The notes beneath the pieces were generated by a model. It was not told the origin of the DNA. It did no database searches and was given only the letters and a program-made list of their open reading frames with translations. A stretch of 31,132 nt of DNA from CAZEZY01 sp964516635 (GTDB taxonomy: Bacteria > Pseudomonadota > Gammaproteobacteria > Burkholderiales > Burkholderiaceae_C), in the NCBI GenBank assembly GCA_964516635.1, contig CAZEZY010000011.1:1-31132 (forward strand). The letters run 5' to 3'. This document shows, piece after piece, positions 23,620 through 30,885 of the stretch (the stretch's first letter is position 1; each line of letters begins with the position of its first letter). A program made the position numbers and the translations under genes.

Positions 23620-24713
23620 CGGTCGGCCTTTCGGGGGTCCAGGGCGTCACGCAGGGCATCGCCCATGAAGGTGAGCAGCAGGAGCGTGATCACCAGCACC
23701 GCAAAGGTGGACAGGGAGATCCACCACGCATCGATGTTGTTCTTGCCCTGGGCCAGCAATTCGCCCAGCGACGGCGTGCCCGGCGGCACCCCCAGCCCCA
23801 GAAAGTCCAGCGAAGTGAGCGCGAGAATGGCGGCGCTCATGCGGAACGGCAGGAAGGTGACCACCGGCGTCAGGCTGTTGGGCAGAATGTGCCGCCAGAT
23901 GATCTGCCCGTTGCTCAGGCCCATGGCACGAGCGGCGCGCACGTAGTCGAGCTGTCGGTTGCGCAAGAATTCAGCTCGCACGTAGTCGCTCAGGCCCATC
24001 CAGCCAAACAGGCTCAGCAACACGAGCAGGATCCAGATGCTGGGCTCGAACACCGCCGAGAAGATGATCAGCAGATACAACTCCGGCATGGCCCCCCACA
24101 CCTCGATGAAGCGCTGAAATGCCAGGTCCACCTTCCCACCGTAAAAGCCCTGGATGGCACCGGCCACCAGCCCCAGCAGCACACCGATGACGGTGAGCGC
24201 CAGCGCAAACAGGATGGACAGGCGGAACCCGTACAGCAGGCGCGCGACGATGTCACGCCCGCGGTCATCGGTGCCCAGCCAGTTGTCGGCCGAAGGGGGT
24301 GCCGGGTGGGGCTCCTTGGCGAAGTAGTTCAGCGTGGTGTGGTGGTAGGGGTTGAGGGGATAGAGCGCCCAGTTGCCGGGCTGTTCGAACTGCCGCTGGA
24401 TGAACGGGTCCAGGTAATCGGTGGGGGTCTCGAAATCGCCACCAAAGGCCGTTTCGGGCGGGTTGTGCAGCAGTGGCACAAACCACTCGCCGTTGTAGCG
24501 GGCGATCAGCGGCTTGTCGTTGGAAATGAGTTCCGCGCCCAGGCTGAGCACGAACAAGGTGACGAAGATCAGCAGGCTCCAGAAGCCCAGCCGGTTGCGC
24601 CGGAAGCGCTGCCACGCCCGCTGGCTGGGGCTGAGCGAGCGGGCCACGCCAGATGCCTCCGGCGATGGCGAGGCCTGCGGTGGGTCGACGAGGGTGTCAG
24701 TCGAATTTGACAC
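23616..24713 (-). CDS. yejE: Peptide ABC importer permease YejE
   Basis: An inner-membrane permease of 365 residues from the DppC/OppC group. A cytoplasmic N-terminal stretch (1-45) leads into the first helix (LGFWSLLIFVTLFVLSLGAE), followed by a long periplasmic loop rich in aromatic residues (about 66-150) that is typical of YejE. The core BPD_transp_1 domain has five further helices, and the cytoplasmic EAA-like loop YVRAARAMGLSNGQIIWRHI couples to the ATPase. The start is GTG at 24713, which lies 17 bp inside the end of yejB. Its stop overlaps yejF. Role: half of the translocation pore with YejB. Confidence 0.93.
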   Translation of the reverse strand: MSNSTDTLVDPPQASPSPEASGVARSLSPSQRAWQRFRRNRLGFWSLLIFVTLFVLSLGAELISNDKPLIARYNGEWFVPLLHNPPETAFGGDFETPTDYLDPFIQRQFEQPGNWALYPLNPYHHTTLNYFAKEPHPAPPSADNWLGTDDRGRDIVARLLYGFRLSILFALALTVIGVLLGLVAGAIQGFYGGKVDLAFQRFIEVWGAMPELYLLIIFSAVFEPSIWILLVLLSLFGWMGLSDYVRAEFLRNRQLDYVRAARAMGLSNGQIIWRHILPNSLTPVVTFLPFRMSAAILALTSLDFLGLGVPPGTPSLGELLAQGKNNIDAWWISLSTFAVLVITLLLLTFMGDALRDALDPRKADR

Positions 24714-25731
24714 GGGGGTCCACCCAGACGTAACAAAGGTCGCTGATCAGCTTGGTCACCAGACCGATCAGCGTGAACAGGTACAACGTGCCCAGCACGA
24801 CGGGATAGTCGCGCCGCATGACGCTCTCGTAACTGAGCAGGCCCAGTCCGTCAAGCGAAAACAGGGTTTCAATGAGCAGCGAACCGGCAAAGAAGGCCCC
24901 GATGAAGGCCGCCGGGAACCCCGTGACAATGGGAATGAGCGCGTTGCGGAACACGTGCTTCCAGAGCACGCGCCGCTCGGTCAGGCCCTTGGCGCGGGCG
25001 GTCAGCACGTACTGCTTGCGGATTTCTTCCAGAAAGGCGTTCTTGGTCAGCATGGTCGTCACGGCAAAGGCGCCCAGTACGCTGGCCGTCACCGGCAGCG
25101 TGATGTGCCAGAGGTAGTCCACGATCTTGGCGCCCAGTGTCAGCTCATGCCAGTTGCTCGAGGTGAGCCCCCGCAAGGGAAACCACTGCAACTGCCCGCC
25201 AAAGATCACCAGCAACGCCACCCCCAGCACAAAACCTGGAATGGCGTAGCCCACCAGCACGATCAGACTGGTCACCGTGTCGAACCGGGTGCCCGCCCTC
25301 ACCGCCTTGGCGATGCCCAACGGGATGGAAATGGTGTAACTGAGGAAAAAGGTCCACAGGCCCAGGCTGATGGAGACCGGCAGCTTTTCCTTCACCAGCT
25401 CCCACACGTCCTTGTGGTGAAAAAAGCTCTGCCCCAGATCGAACCGGGCAAACTGGCCCAGCATCTGGAAGAAGCGCTCGTGGGCGGGCTTGTCAAAGCC
25501 ATACAACTGGCGGATTTCCTCGATGCGCTCGGCATCCACCCCTTGACGGCCGCGGTAACCCGCGCCGGCCACGGCAGCCCCCTCGCCGCCCGTGTCGCGC
25601 CCTTGCAACTGCGCCACCATCTGCTCCACCGGCCCGCCCGGCACGAACTGGATCACCACGAAGGTGATCAGCAGGATGCCGAACAAGGTCGGAATCATCA
25701 GCAGCAGGCGTTTGAGGATGTAGGCCCACAT
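24697..25731 (-). CDS. yejB: Peptide ABC importer permease YejB
   Basis: A 344-residue inner-membrane permease of the DppB/OppB group. The N-terminal helix (YILKRLLLMIPTLFGILLIT) is the usual opening of this family, then a periplasmic segment with the glycine-rich stretch around residues 42-62 and five more helices. The EAA-like coupling loop reads YVLTARAKGLTERRVLWKHV. The C-terminal VWVDPRVKFD is a typical DppB-type end. It starts 2 bp after the yejA stop and overlaps yejE by 17 bp. Together with YejE it forms the pore for peptides delivered by YejA. Confidence 0.94.
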   Translation of the reverse strand: MWAYILKRLLLMIPTLFGILLITFVVIQFVPGGPVEQMVAQLQGRDTGGEGAAVAGAGYRGRQGVDAERIEEIRQLYGFDKPAHERFFQMLGQFARFDLGQSFFHHKDVWELVKEKLPVSISLGLWTFFLSYTISIPLGIAKAVRAGTRFDTVTSLIVLVGYAIPGFVLGVALLVIFGGQLQWFPLRGLTSSNWHELTLGAKIVDYLWHITLPVTASVLGAFAVTTMLTKNAFLEEIRKQYVLTARAKGLTERRVLWKHVFRNALIPIVTGFPAAFIGAFFAGSLLIETLFSLDGLGLLSYESVMRRDYPVVLGTLYLFTLIGLVTKLISDLCYVWVDPRVKFD

Positions 25732-25733
25732 GG

Positions 25734-27602
25734 TCAGCGCCTCCGCCCGGGTGTGGCGTTCAGGTTGTCAGGGCTGGCCCACCAGGTGGCCAGTACCCAG
25801 CTTTCGGGCTGGTAGTAACGAGGCATGGTGGCCGGTTGCTCGAACCGGCCGGTGCGATAGGCCACACGGTGCACGCTGCCGTACCAGTGCGGCACGTTCA
25901 GGTGCATGTGGCGCAGCACCCGGTCCAGTGCACGCAGGGCCGCCACCAGTTGCGGGCGGGTGCGGGCCGACACCACATGGTCCAGCAAGGCATCCACCGC
26001 CGGGTCTTTCACGCCGATCAGGTTGCCCGACCCCTCGGTGTCGGCCGCCGCCGAGCCGAAGCGCTCGAGCAGTTCGGTGCCCGGCGCCTCGCTGCCGAGC
26101 CAGCGGCTGCTGATGACCTCGAAGTCGAACACATCCAGCCGTTTCTGCAGGATGGCAAAGTCGATCACCCGGTAGTTGGCACGAATGCCGAGTCGCTCCA
26201 GGTTCTTGGTGAATGGCGTGACCACGCGGCCCATGGAACCGCTGTTGTCGAGGAATTCGATCGTGAACACCTCGCCACGTTCGTTGCGCAAGGCACCGTC
26301 GCGGTAACGCCATCCGGCCTCGGCCAGCAGATCGCGGGCGCGTCGCAGGTTGTCGCGCAGCGTCTGGCCTGAATCCGGGTCCTGGCTGGTGTAGGGCGGC
26401 AGCGGGACCTCGCGTTCAAACACCTGGGGCGGCAGCTTGGCACGCAAAGGCATCAGGAGCGCCAGTTCCTCGGGGCCCGGCAGGCCTTTGGCCTCGAAAT
26501 CGCTGGCCACGAAGTAGCCACGCACCCGTTCGTAGGCGTTGTAGAAGAGCTGGCGGTTCAGCCATTCGTAATCCATGGCCAGGCTGATGGCCTCCCGCAC
26601 GCGGGCATCCTGAAACTTGGGCAGCCGGGTGTTGAACAGAAAACCCTGGAAATCGCCGGCGTTGCCATGCTCCAGTTCGCGCTTGACGAGTTCCCCCCGG
26701 TCAAACTGCCGACCGGTGTACGAACGTGCCCACTCTCGCGCAATGAAGGCCTGGATGTAATCGAATTCGCCTGCCTTGAAGGCCTCCAGCTGGGCCGTGT
26801 TGTCCTTGTAGATCTTGAAGGTCACCCGGTCGAAGTTGTACATGCCACGGCGCACATTCAGATCCTGTGCCCACCAGTCGGGATCTCTGACATAGGTGAT
26901 GTCGCGCCCGAAATTGACCCGGCCAATGCGGTACGGGCCAGAGCCGATGGGCTCTTCGGTCACGATCTGATCGAAGGGCTTGCGTTCGCCGTTGACCACA
27001 CCCCACTGCCGACTGAACACCGGCAGGCTGCCGACGATCAAGGGCAGTTCGGCATTGGGGCGCAGGAAGTCGAACCGGACCAGCCGCTCCCCCAGCACGC
27101 GCACCCCTTTCACTTCGCTGAAGTAAGTGCGGTACTGCGGCGCCGCCTGTGGGCTGATCAGGGTTTCGAAGGAGTGGCGAACGTCTTCGGCCAGCACCGG
27201 GTCCCCATTGTGGAAACGGGCTTTCGGGTTCAGTCGAAAGGTGACGGACAAGCCATCGGGCGCAACGTTCACGTCCTCGGCCAGCAGGCCGTAGGCGGTG
27301 GTGGGTTCGTCAAACGTACCGGTCAGCAGCGTTTCAAACAGCAGACTCCCGATGTTGGGCGGTGCCGTCCCCTTGAGGGTGAAGGGGTTGTACTTGTCGA
27401 AATTGCTGATGCGGGTGGGCGAGACGAGCGAAATGTCACCCCCCTTGGGCGCCTCCGGGTTCACATACGAAAAATGGGGAAAGCCCGGGGGATACTTGAT
27501 GTCTCCGAACTGGGCATAGGCATGGGCGGCCCAAACCGACTGGCCGGCCATGGCCATCCAGCAGAGCAATCCGAACCGCAACAGGAACGACAGCCGACGC
27601 AT
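25734..27602 (-). CDS. yejA: Peptide ABC importer, periplasmic substrate-binding protein
   Basis: A family 5 extracellular solute-binding protein of 622 residues that captures oligopeptides in the periplasm for YejBEF. The signal peptide spans about 1-26 (basic MRRLSFLLR, hydrophobic core, cleavage near VWAAHA). Family landmarks include HAYAQFGDIKYP after the signal, FRLNPKARFHNGDPVLAEDV, EPIGSGPYRI and a C-terminal PHWYG region. An earlier in-frame ATG at 27626 would put eight extra residues before a good signal peptide and leave only 14 bp to the divergent fabI, so 27602 is preferred. It heads a run of seven closely spaced genes. Confidence 0.93.
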   Translation of the reverse strand: MRRLSFLLRFGLLCWMAMAGQSVWAAHAYAQFGDIKYPPGFPHFSYVNPEAPKGGDISLVSPTRISNFDKYNPFTLKGTAPPNIGSLLFETLLTGTFDEPTTAYGLLAEDVNVAPDGLSVTFRLNPKARFHNGDPVLAEDVRHSFETLISPQAAPQYRTYFSEVKGVRVLGERLVRFDFLRPNAELPLIVGSLPVFSRQWGVVNGERKPFDQIVTEEPIGSGPYRIGRVNFGRDITYVRDPDWWAQDLNVRRGMYNFDRVTFKIYKDNTAQLEAFKAGEFDYIQAFIAREWARSYTGRQFDRGELVKRELEHGNAGDFQGFLFNTRLPKFQDARVREAISLAMDYEWLNRQLFYNAYERVRGYFVASDFEAKGLPGPEELALLMPLRAKLPPQVFEREVPLPPYTSQDPDSGQTLRDNLRRARDLLAEAGWRYRDGALRNERGEVFTIEFLDNSGSMGRVVTPFTKNLERLGIRANYRVIDFAILQKRLDVFDFEVISSRWLGSEAPGTELLERFGSAAADTEGSGNLIGVKDPAVDALLDHVVSARTRPQLVAALRALDRVLRHMHLNVPHWYGSVHRVAYRTGRFEQPATMPRYYQPESWVLATWWASPDNLNATPGRRR

Positions 27603-27640
27603 GCGACAATTCTGCACGACATTCACAGGAGAAACGACTC
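27603..27640. promoter_or_regulatory. Short divergent promoter region between yejA and fabI
   Basis: Only 38 bp separate the two start codons. For fabI, a -10-like GACAAT (27605-27610) and a Shine-Dalgarno AGGAG (27627-27631) are visible, but no good -35 sits at the right distance, and any -35 must lie inside yejA. For yejA no convincing ribosome binding site or promoter is seen; its promoter may lie within the fabI coding region. Confidence 0.35.
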
Positions 27641-28441
27641 ATGGGTTTTCTGGCAGGCAAAAAGTTGCTGATCACAGGCGTGCTGTCCAACCGTTCCATC
27701 GCATATGGCATTGCCAAGGCCTGCCATGCGCAGGGGGCGGAACTGGCATTCAGCTATGTGGGCGAGCGCTTCAAGGACCGCATCACCGACTTTGCTGCCG
27801 ATTTCAACTCGAAGCTCGTTTTTGACTGCGATGTGGGTGATGATGCCCAGATCGAGCAATTGTTCCGCGACCTGTCGGCCCACTGGCCCACGTTTGACGG
27901 GTTTGTGCATAGCATCGGCTTTGCCCCACGTGAAGCCATTGCCGGCGACTTCCTCGAAGGCCTGAGCCGCGATGGCTTCAAGGTGGCGCACGACATCAGC
28001 GCCTACAGTTTTCCGGCCATGGCCAAGGCGTCACTGCCTTATCTGAACGACAACGCCGCTCTTTTGACGCTGACCTACCTGGGCGCCATTCGCACGGTGC
28101 CCAACTACAACACCATGGGGCTGGCCAAAGCCTCTCTCGAAGCGTCGGTCCGCTACCTGGCTGAATCCCTGGGCAGCAAAGGCCGGGGCTTGCGCGCCAA
28201 TGGCATCTCCGCCGGCCCCATCAAGACCCTGGCCGCCAGTGGCATCAAAGGGTTTGGCAAGATTCTCAGTGTGGTGGCAGAAAACTCGCCCATCCGCCGA
28301 AACGTCACCATCGATGACGTCGGCAACGTCGCGGCTTTCCTGATGAGCGACCTGGCTGCTGGCGTGAGCGCTGAAATCACCTACGTGGATGGCGGCTTCA
28401 GCCAGGTGGTCGGAGGCATTGCGGAGCCCGCCGACGCCTGA
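27641..28441 (+). CDS. fabI: Enoyl-[acyl-carrier-protein] reductase (NADH)
   Basis: FabI carries out the last reduction in each round of type II fatty-acid synthesis, in the cytoplasm as a tetramer. The 266-residue protein has the cofactor segment GVLSNRSIAYGIA (13-25), SIGFAP at 91-96, and the catalytic residues Tyr146, Tyr156 and Lys163 at the same numbering as E. coli FabI. The loop ISAGPIKTLAASGI and C-terminal VDGGFS are standard. Gly93 and the sequence around 200-205 look like triclosan-sensitive forms, though that is inference from the family. A clear AGGAG precedes the ATG. It diverges from yejA and converges on the rhodanese gene with 15 bp between stops. Confidence 0.97.
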   Translation: MGFLAGKKLLITGVLSNRSIAYGIAKACHAQGAELAFSYVGERFKDRITDFAADFNSKLVFDCDVGDDAQIEQLFRDLSAHWPTFDGFVHSIGFAPREAIAGDFLEGLSRDGFKVAHDISAYSFPAMAKASLPYLNDNAALLTLTYLGAIRTVPNYNTMGLAKASLEASVRYLAESLGSKGRGLRANGISAGPIKTLAASGIKGFGKILSVVAENSPIRRNVTIDDVGNVAAFLMSDLAAGVSAEITYVDGGFSQVVGGIAEPADA

Positions 28442-28456
28442 CCGAAAGGCAGACGC

Positions 28457-29065
28457 TCAGAGAGGGTCGAGGTACATCCTCGACTTGTCCATCTTGTAGG
28501 ACCAGGGCAGTTTCGCATTCTTCCAGCCGTTCACGACGCGCTGGCCTTTCTGTTCCCCGTCCTTGGCCGTGTCGCCTTCGAAACCGTCGATCACGGTGTA
28601 GGCCTGCTTGAACCCCAGTTCAGCAAGAAGACCGCTGGCTGCGTTGCTGCGCACACCCGAGCGACACATCAGGATCACCGGATCGTTTTTCGTCAGCCCT
28701 TTCGCAAGCAGACGGGCTTCGATGTCCTTGACGAAATTCGGGTTGGCTTGCTGGATGTATTCCTGGGTCTGGTCGCTCCACTCCCAGAACTCCGGGAAAT
28801 CCAGCACAGGCACCAGGTAATCCACGGCGCTGGCCATGCCCACGTACATCGCCTCGGCGCGGGTACGGATGTCGATCATCAGGACCTTGCCGCCGAGACG
28901 CTGCTTCATCTCGGCCGCCTCCAGTGCCGTGAGGTGCAGGCCGGATGAGGAACGCTTGCTGGCCGGGACCTTGTCTGCGTCGATCGCCCAGGCTGGTGCA
29001 CCCCACAAGCCCAGCAGACAGAAGGCGCCTGTCAGCGCCCGGATGACCAACAGAGGCGCGCTCAT
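28457..29065 (-). CDS. Periplasmic rhodanese-domain protein
   Basis: A 202-residue protein with a signal peptide (about 1-27, ending PAWAI) and a single rhodanese domain. The active-site loop is CRSGVRS with Cys134, the six-residue length typical of sulfurtransferase-type rhodaneses, and the fold begins with LMIDIRTRAEAMYVGM. Substrate is unknown; such exported proteins may handle thiosulfate or protein persulfides. It overlaps the cytochrome c gene by ATGA and so is probably translated with it under the FNR-type promoter upstream. The stop is 15 bp from that of the convergent fabI, and I see no hairpin terminator. Confidence 0.9.
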   Translation of the reverse strand: MSAPLLVIRALTGAFCLLGLWGAPAWAIDADKVPASKRSSSGLHLTALEAAEMKQRLGGKVLMIDIRTRAEAMYVGMASAVDYLVPVLDFPEFWEWSDQTQEYIQQANPNFVKDIEARLLAKGLTKNDPVILMCRSGVRSNAASGLLAELGFKQAYTVIDGFEGDTAKDGEQKGQRVVNGWKNAKLPWSYKMDKSRMYLDPL

Positions 29066-29715
29066 TTCAACCCCCCCAGGTAGGTGGCCACAGCCTGCAG
29101 TTCCATGTCAGACACGCGGCTGGCAATCAGGTGCATGATGGTGTTGTCGTTGGCACGGTCGCCCGATTTGAACGCCTTCACCTGTTTGATGATGTATTCG
29201 GGGTGCTGCCCTGCCAGGCGGGGCAACTCGGTGGTCCCACGCGCACCGGTGCCATGGCAAGTCACACAAGCAGGCAGGGCCGAATGGGGATTCCCGCGGT
29301 CGTACACAAACTGTCCCACCTGCGCCAGTTGGGCGTCGGCCACCATCGTCACGGCCGGTTTCAGGCTCTGGTAGTAGAGGCCCAGCGTGTACATCTGCTC
29401 GGAGGACAGTTGCTTGGCTTTCTCCAGCATCACGGCACTCTTGCGCCGACCATCGGCAAAGTCCATGAGCTGCTTGTGCATGTAGCTGGCATTCTGACCA
29501 GCCAGCCGGGGAAAGTCGGGTGCCACACTCTGGCCCTGCTCACCATGACAGACCGCACAGCGGTCTTTCGCGATGGACTCGCCGGCGGCAATCTGGGCGG
29601 CGCGAAGGGGGTTCGCAGCGGGCTGAGCACAGACAGACGCAGCGGTCAAGGCAAGGATCAGCACCAGACCAGACCGAAAATGCGCACGTGTCGTTCGCCT
29701 GAAAGGGTTATGCAT
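29062..29715 (-). CDS. Diheme cytochrome c, c4-like
   Basis: A 217-residue exported electron carrier with two c-type haem sites, CAVCH (53-57) and CVTCH (150-154), each in a repeated domain followed by a similar PRLAGQ stretch (69-74, 165-170). Met96 and Met194 are plausible axial ligands. The layout, about 20 kDa after removal of the signal peptide (1-30, cleavage near VCAQ), matches cytochrome c4, which donates electrons to terminal oxidases. The ATG at 29715 is chosen for its GGAG Shine-Dalgarno and signal peptide; a longer frame to 29784 would run through the FNR-type box. The rhodanese gene follows by ATGA overlap. Confidence 0.92.
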   Translation of the reverse strand: MHNPFRRTTRAHFRSGLVLILALTAASVCAQPAANPLRAAQIAAGESIAKDRCAVCHGEQGQSVAPDFPRLAGQNASYMHKQLMDFADGRRKSAVMLEKAKQLSSEQMYTLGLYYQSLKPAVTMVADAQLAQVGQFVYDRGNPHSALPACVTCHGTGARGTTELPRLAGQHPEYIIKQVKAFKSGDRANDNTIMHLIASRVSDMELQAVATYLGGLK

Positions 29716-29722
29716 GTCAACT

Positions 29723-29740
29723 CCATGGATACATCCATGG
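29723..29740. promoter_or_regulatory. 18-bp perfect palindrome next to the cytochrome c ribosome binding site
   Basis: CCATGGAT-AC-ATCCATGG is a perfect 8-bp inverted repeat with a 2-bp centre. On the minus strand it lies directly before, and shares two G residues with, the GGAG Shine-Dalgarno of the cytochrome c gene, and it spans the start site predicted from the FNR-type promoter. It may be an operator or an mRNA hairpin with a four-base loop. Confidence 0.5.
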
Positions 29741-29742
29741 GT

Positions 29743-29784
29743 ATTCTTGCTTTTTACCCTCAGGAAGATGTTGATCTGCGTCAA
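29743..29784 (-). promoter_or_regulatory. FNR/ANR-type class II promoter of the cytochrome c-rhodanese operon
   Basis: On the minus strand TTGACGCAGATCAA (29784-29771) matches the FNR/ANR consensus TTGATNNNNATCAA at nine of ten fixed bases. Twenty-two bases later a -10-like AAGAAT (29748-29743) appears, four of six matches. That spacing is exactly what a site centred at -41.5 requires and predicts initiation near 29736, about 20 bases before the ATG. No -35 element is needed at class II sites. The regulator itself is not in this window. Confidence 0.65.
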
Positions 29785-29934
29785 CTGGGGACCTGTCTGT
29801 CAGGATTTGCATGCAACCCTCATCGGCCACCTGAATCCTTCAGCCGCGCTCAGCCGGCCGAGTACCCTGAGAAGCATTTCCTCTGACTCTGCTGCTGTCT
29901 GGCTGAGGCAGTCGAGAGCAGTTCAAGGCGGTCA
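29785..29934. other. Intergenic stretch without recognised features
   Basis: These 150 bp lie between the EamA transporter stop and the FNR-type box. I see no convincing open frame with a start site, no T-tailed hairpin to end the transporter transcript, and no clear repeat beyond short G+C-rich matches such as CTCAG/CTGAG near 29850-29872. Confidence 0.5.
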
Positions 29935-30810
29935 TCACCGGGAGCGCAAAACGTTGACCAGATTGCCGCACAGAATCAGCGCGGTACCCACCACCGTCAG
30001 TAGATCCACGCGCTCCGAATAGACGGCCCAGCCTGCCAGTGCCGTGAGCGGGACGCGCAGAAAGTCGATGGGAACCACCACCGTGGCGTCGGCATGCTGC
30101 ATGGCGCGGGCCATGCAATAGTGCGAAAACGTTCCGCAGAAGGCCACCAGCACGACCCATCCCCAGGTGCTGGCCGAGGGCCATTGCCACACCAGCACAG
30201 CAGGTACCAGGCCAATGACAGACTGGATCACCAGCATCCAGAACATGATGAGCACCGCGCTGTCATGACGCGTGAGAGACTTCACCATCACGACCGAAAT
30301 GGCAAAACCCATGGCCGACAGGAGCGCAATCAGCTGGCCGTGGTTCAGCTCGCCGCCCGGGCGCACAATCAGAGCCACCCCGATGACGCCGAGCACCACG
30401 GCAACGATCTTGAAGACATGGATGCGTTCGCCCAGAAAGAAGGCCGCCAGCAGCACCATCCAGATCGGCATGGTGAACTCGATGGCCACGACCTGCGCCA
30501 GCGGGATCAGGCTCAGGGCGGCCAACCAGGCGAACTGGGCACCGTAGTGCACGGTATTGCGCACAGCATGCCACTTGAGGTGCCGCGTCTTCATGGCCGC
30601 CAGGCCGCCGGCCATGTGTATCAGGGGGTAGATCATCAGGAGCCCGAGGATGGAGCGCATCTCCATCACCTGAAACACAGACAGCTCCCGCGTGGCTTCC
30701 CGGCCAGCCACGGCGATCACGACCATGAGCAGCAGCCAGCCAGCCATCCAGGCGGCTGCCCGACCCGGCGAAGCCGGCTGATCCATCACTGACGATGATG
30801 TAGAAAGCAT
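29935..30810 (-). CDS. EamA/DMT-superfamily transporter
   Basis: A membrane protein of about 291 residues with ten hydrophobic segments arranged as two EamA repeats of five, the drug/metabolite transporter layout. Typical wording includes IPLAQVVAIEFTMPIWMVLLAA and FFLGERIHVFK closing the first repeat, and HADATVVVPIDFLRVPLTAL with YSERVD in the second. Substrate cannot be assigned; relatives export amino acids, metabolites or S-adenosylmethionine. Start choice is uncertain: TTG at 30822, ATG at 30810 or ATG at 30786, none with a clear Shine-Dalgarno. The gene lies just after the terminator of the dihydrolipoyl dehydrogenase gene, so it needs its own promoter. Confidence 0.85.
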   Translation of the reverse strand: MLSTSSSVMDQPASPGRAAAWMAGWLLLMVVIAVAGREATRELSVFQVMEMRSILGLLMIYPLIHMAGGLAAMKTRHLKWHAVRNTVHYGAQFAWLAALSLIPLAQVVAIEFTMPIWMVLLAAFFLGERIHVFKIVAVVLGVIGVALIVRPGGELNHGQLIALLSAMGFAISVVMVKSLTRHDSAVLIMFWMLVIQSVIGLVPAVLVWQWPSASTWGWVVLVAFCGTFSHYCMARAMQHADATVVVPIDFLRVPLTALAGWAVYSERVDLLTVVGTALILCGNLVNVLRSR

Positions 30811-30831
30811 GAGAACCAACAACCATCCATC

Positions 30832-30862
30832 AAAAACCCCGGACAGTTACCCATCCGGGGTT
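30832..30862 (-). terminator. Intrinsic terminator after the dihydrolipoyl dehydrogenase gene
   Basis: A perfect 9-bp stem, AACCCCGGA with TCCGGGGTT, encloses a 10-base loop and on the minus strand runs straight into TTTTT. It lies 23 bp after the lpdA stop and ends shortly before the start of the EamA gene. This is the only textbook hairpin-plus-T-run terminator I find in the window. Confidence 0.88.
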
Positions 30863-30885
30863 CATCTGAACAGCTTACCAGAGGT

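Noticed and set aside
22441..23946. Plus-strand open frame opposite yejF (501 codons)
   Set aside because: It is a mirror of the yejF and yejE coding sequence; no ribosome binding site and no domain.
24514..25815. Plus-strand open frame opposite yejB (433 codons)
   Set aside because: The composition is typical of antisense to membrane-protein genes; yejB on the other strand is complete.
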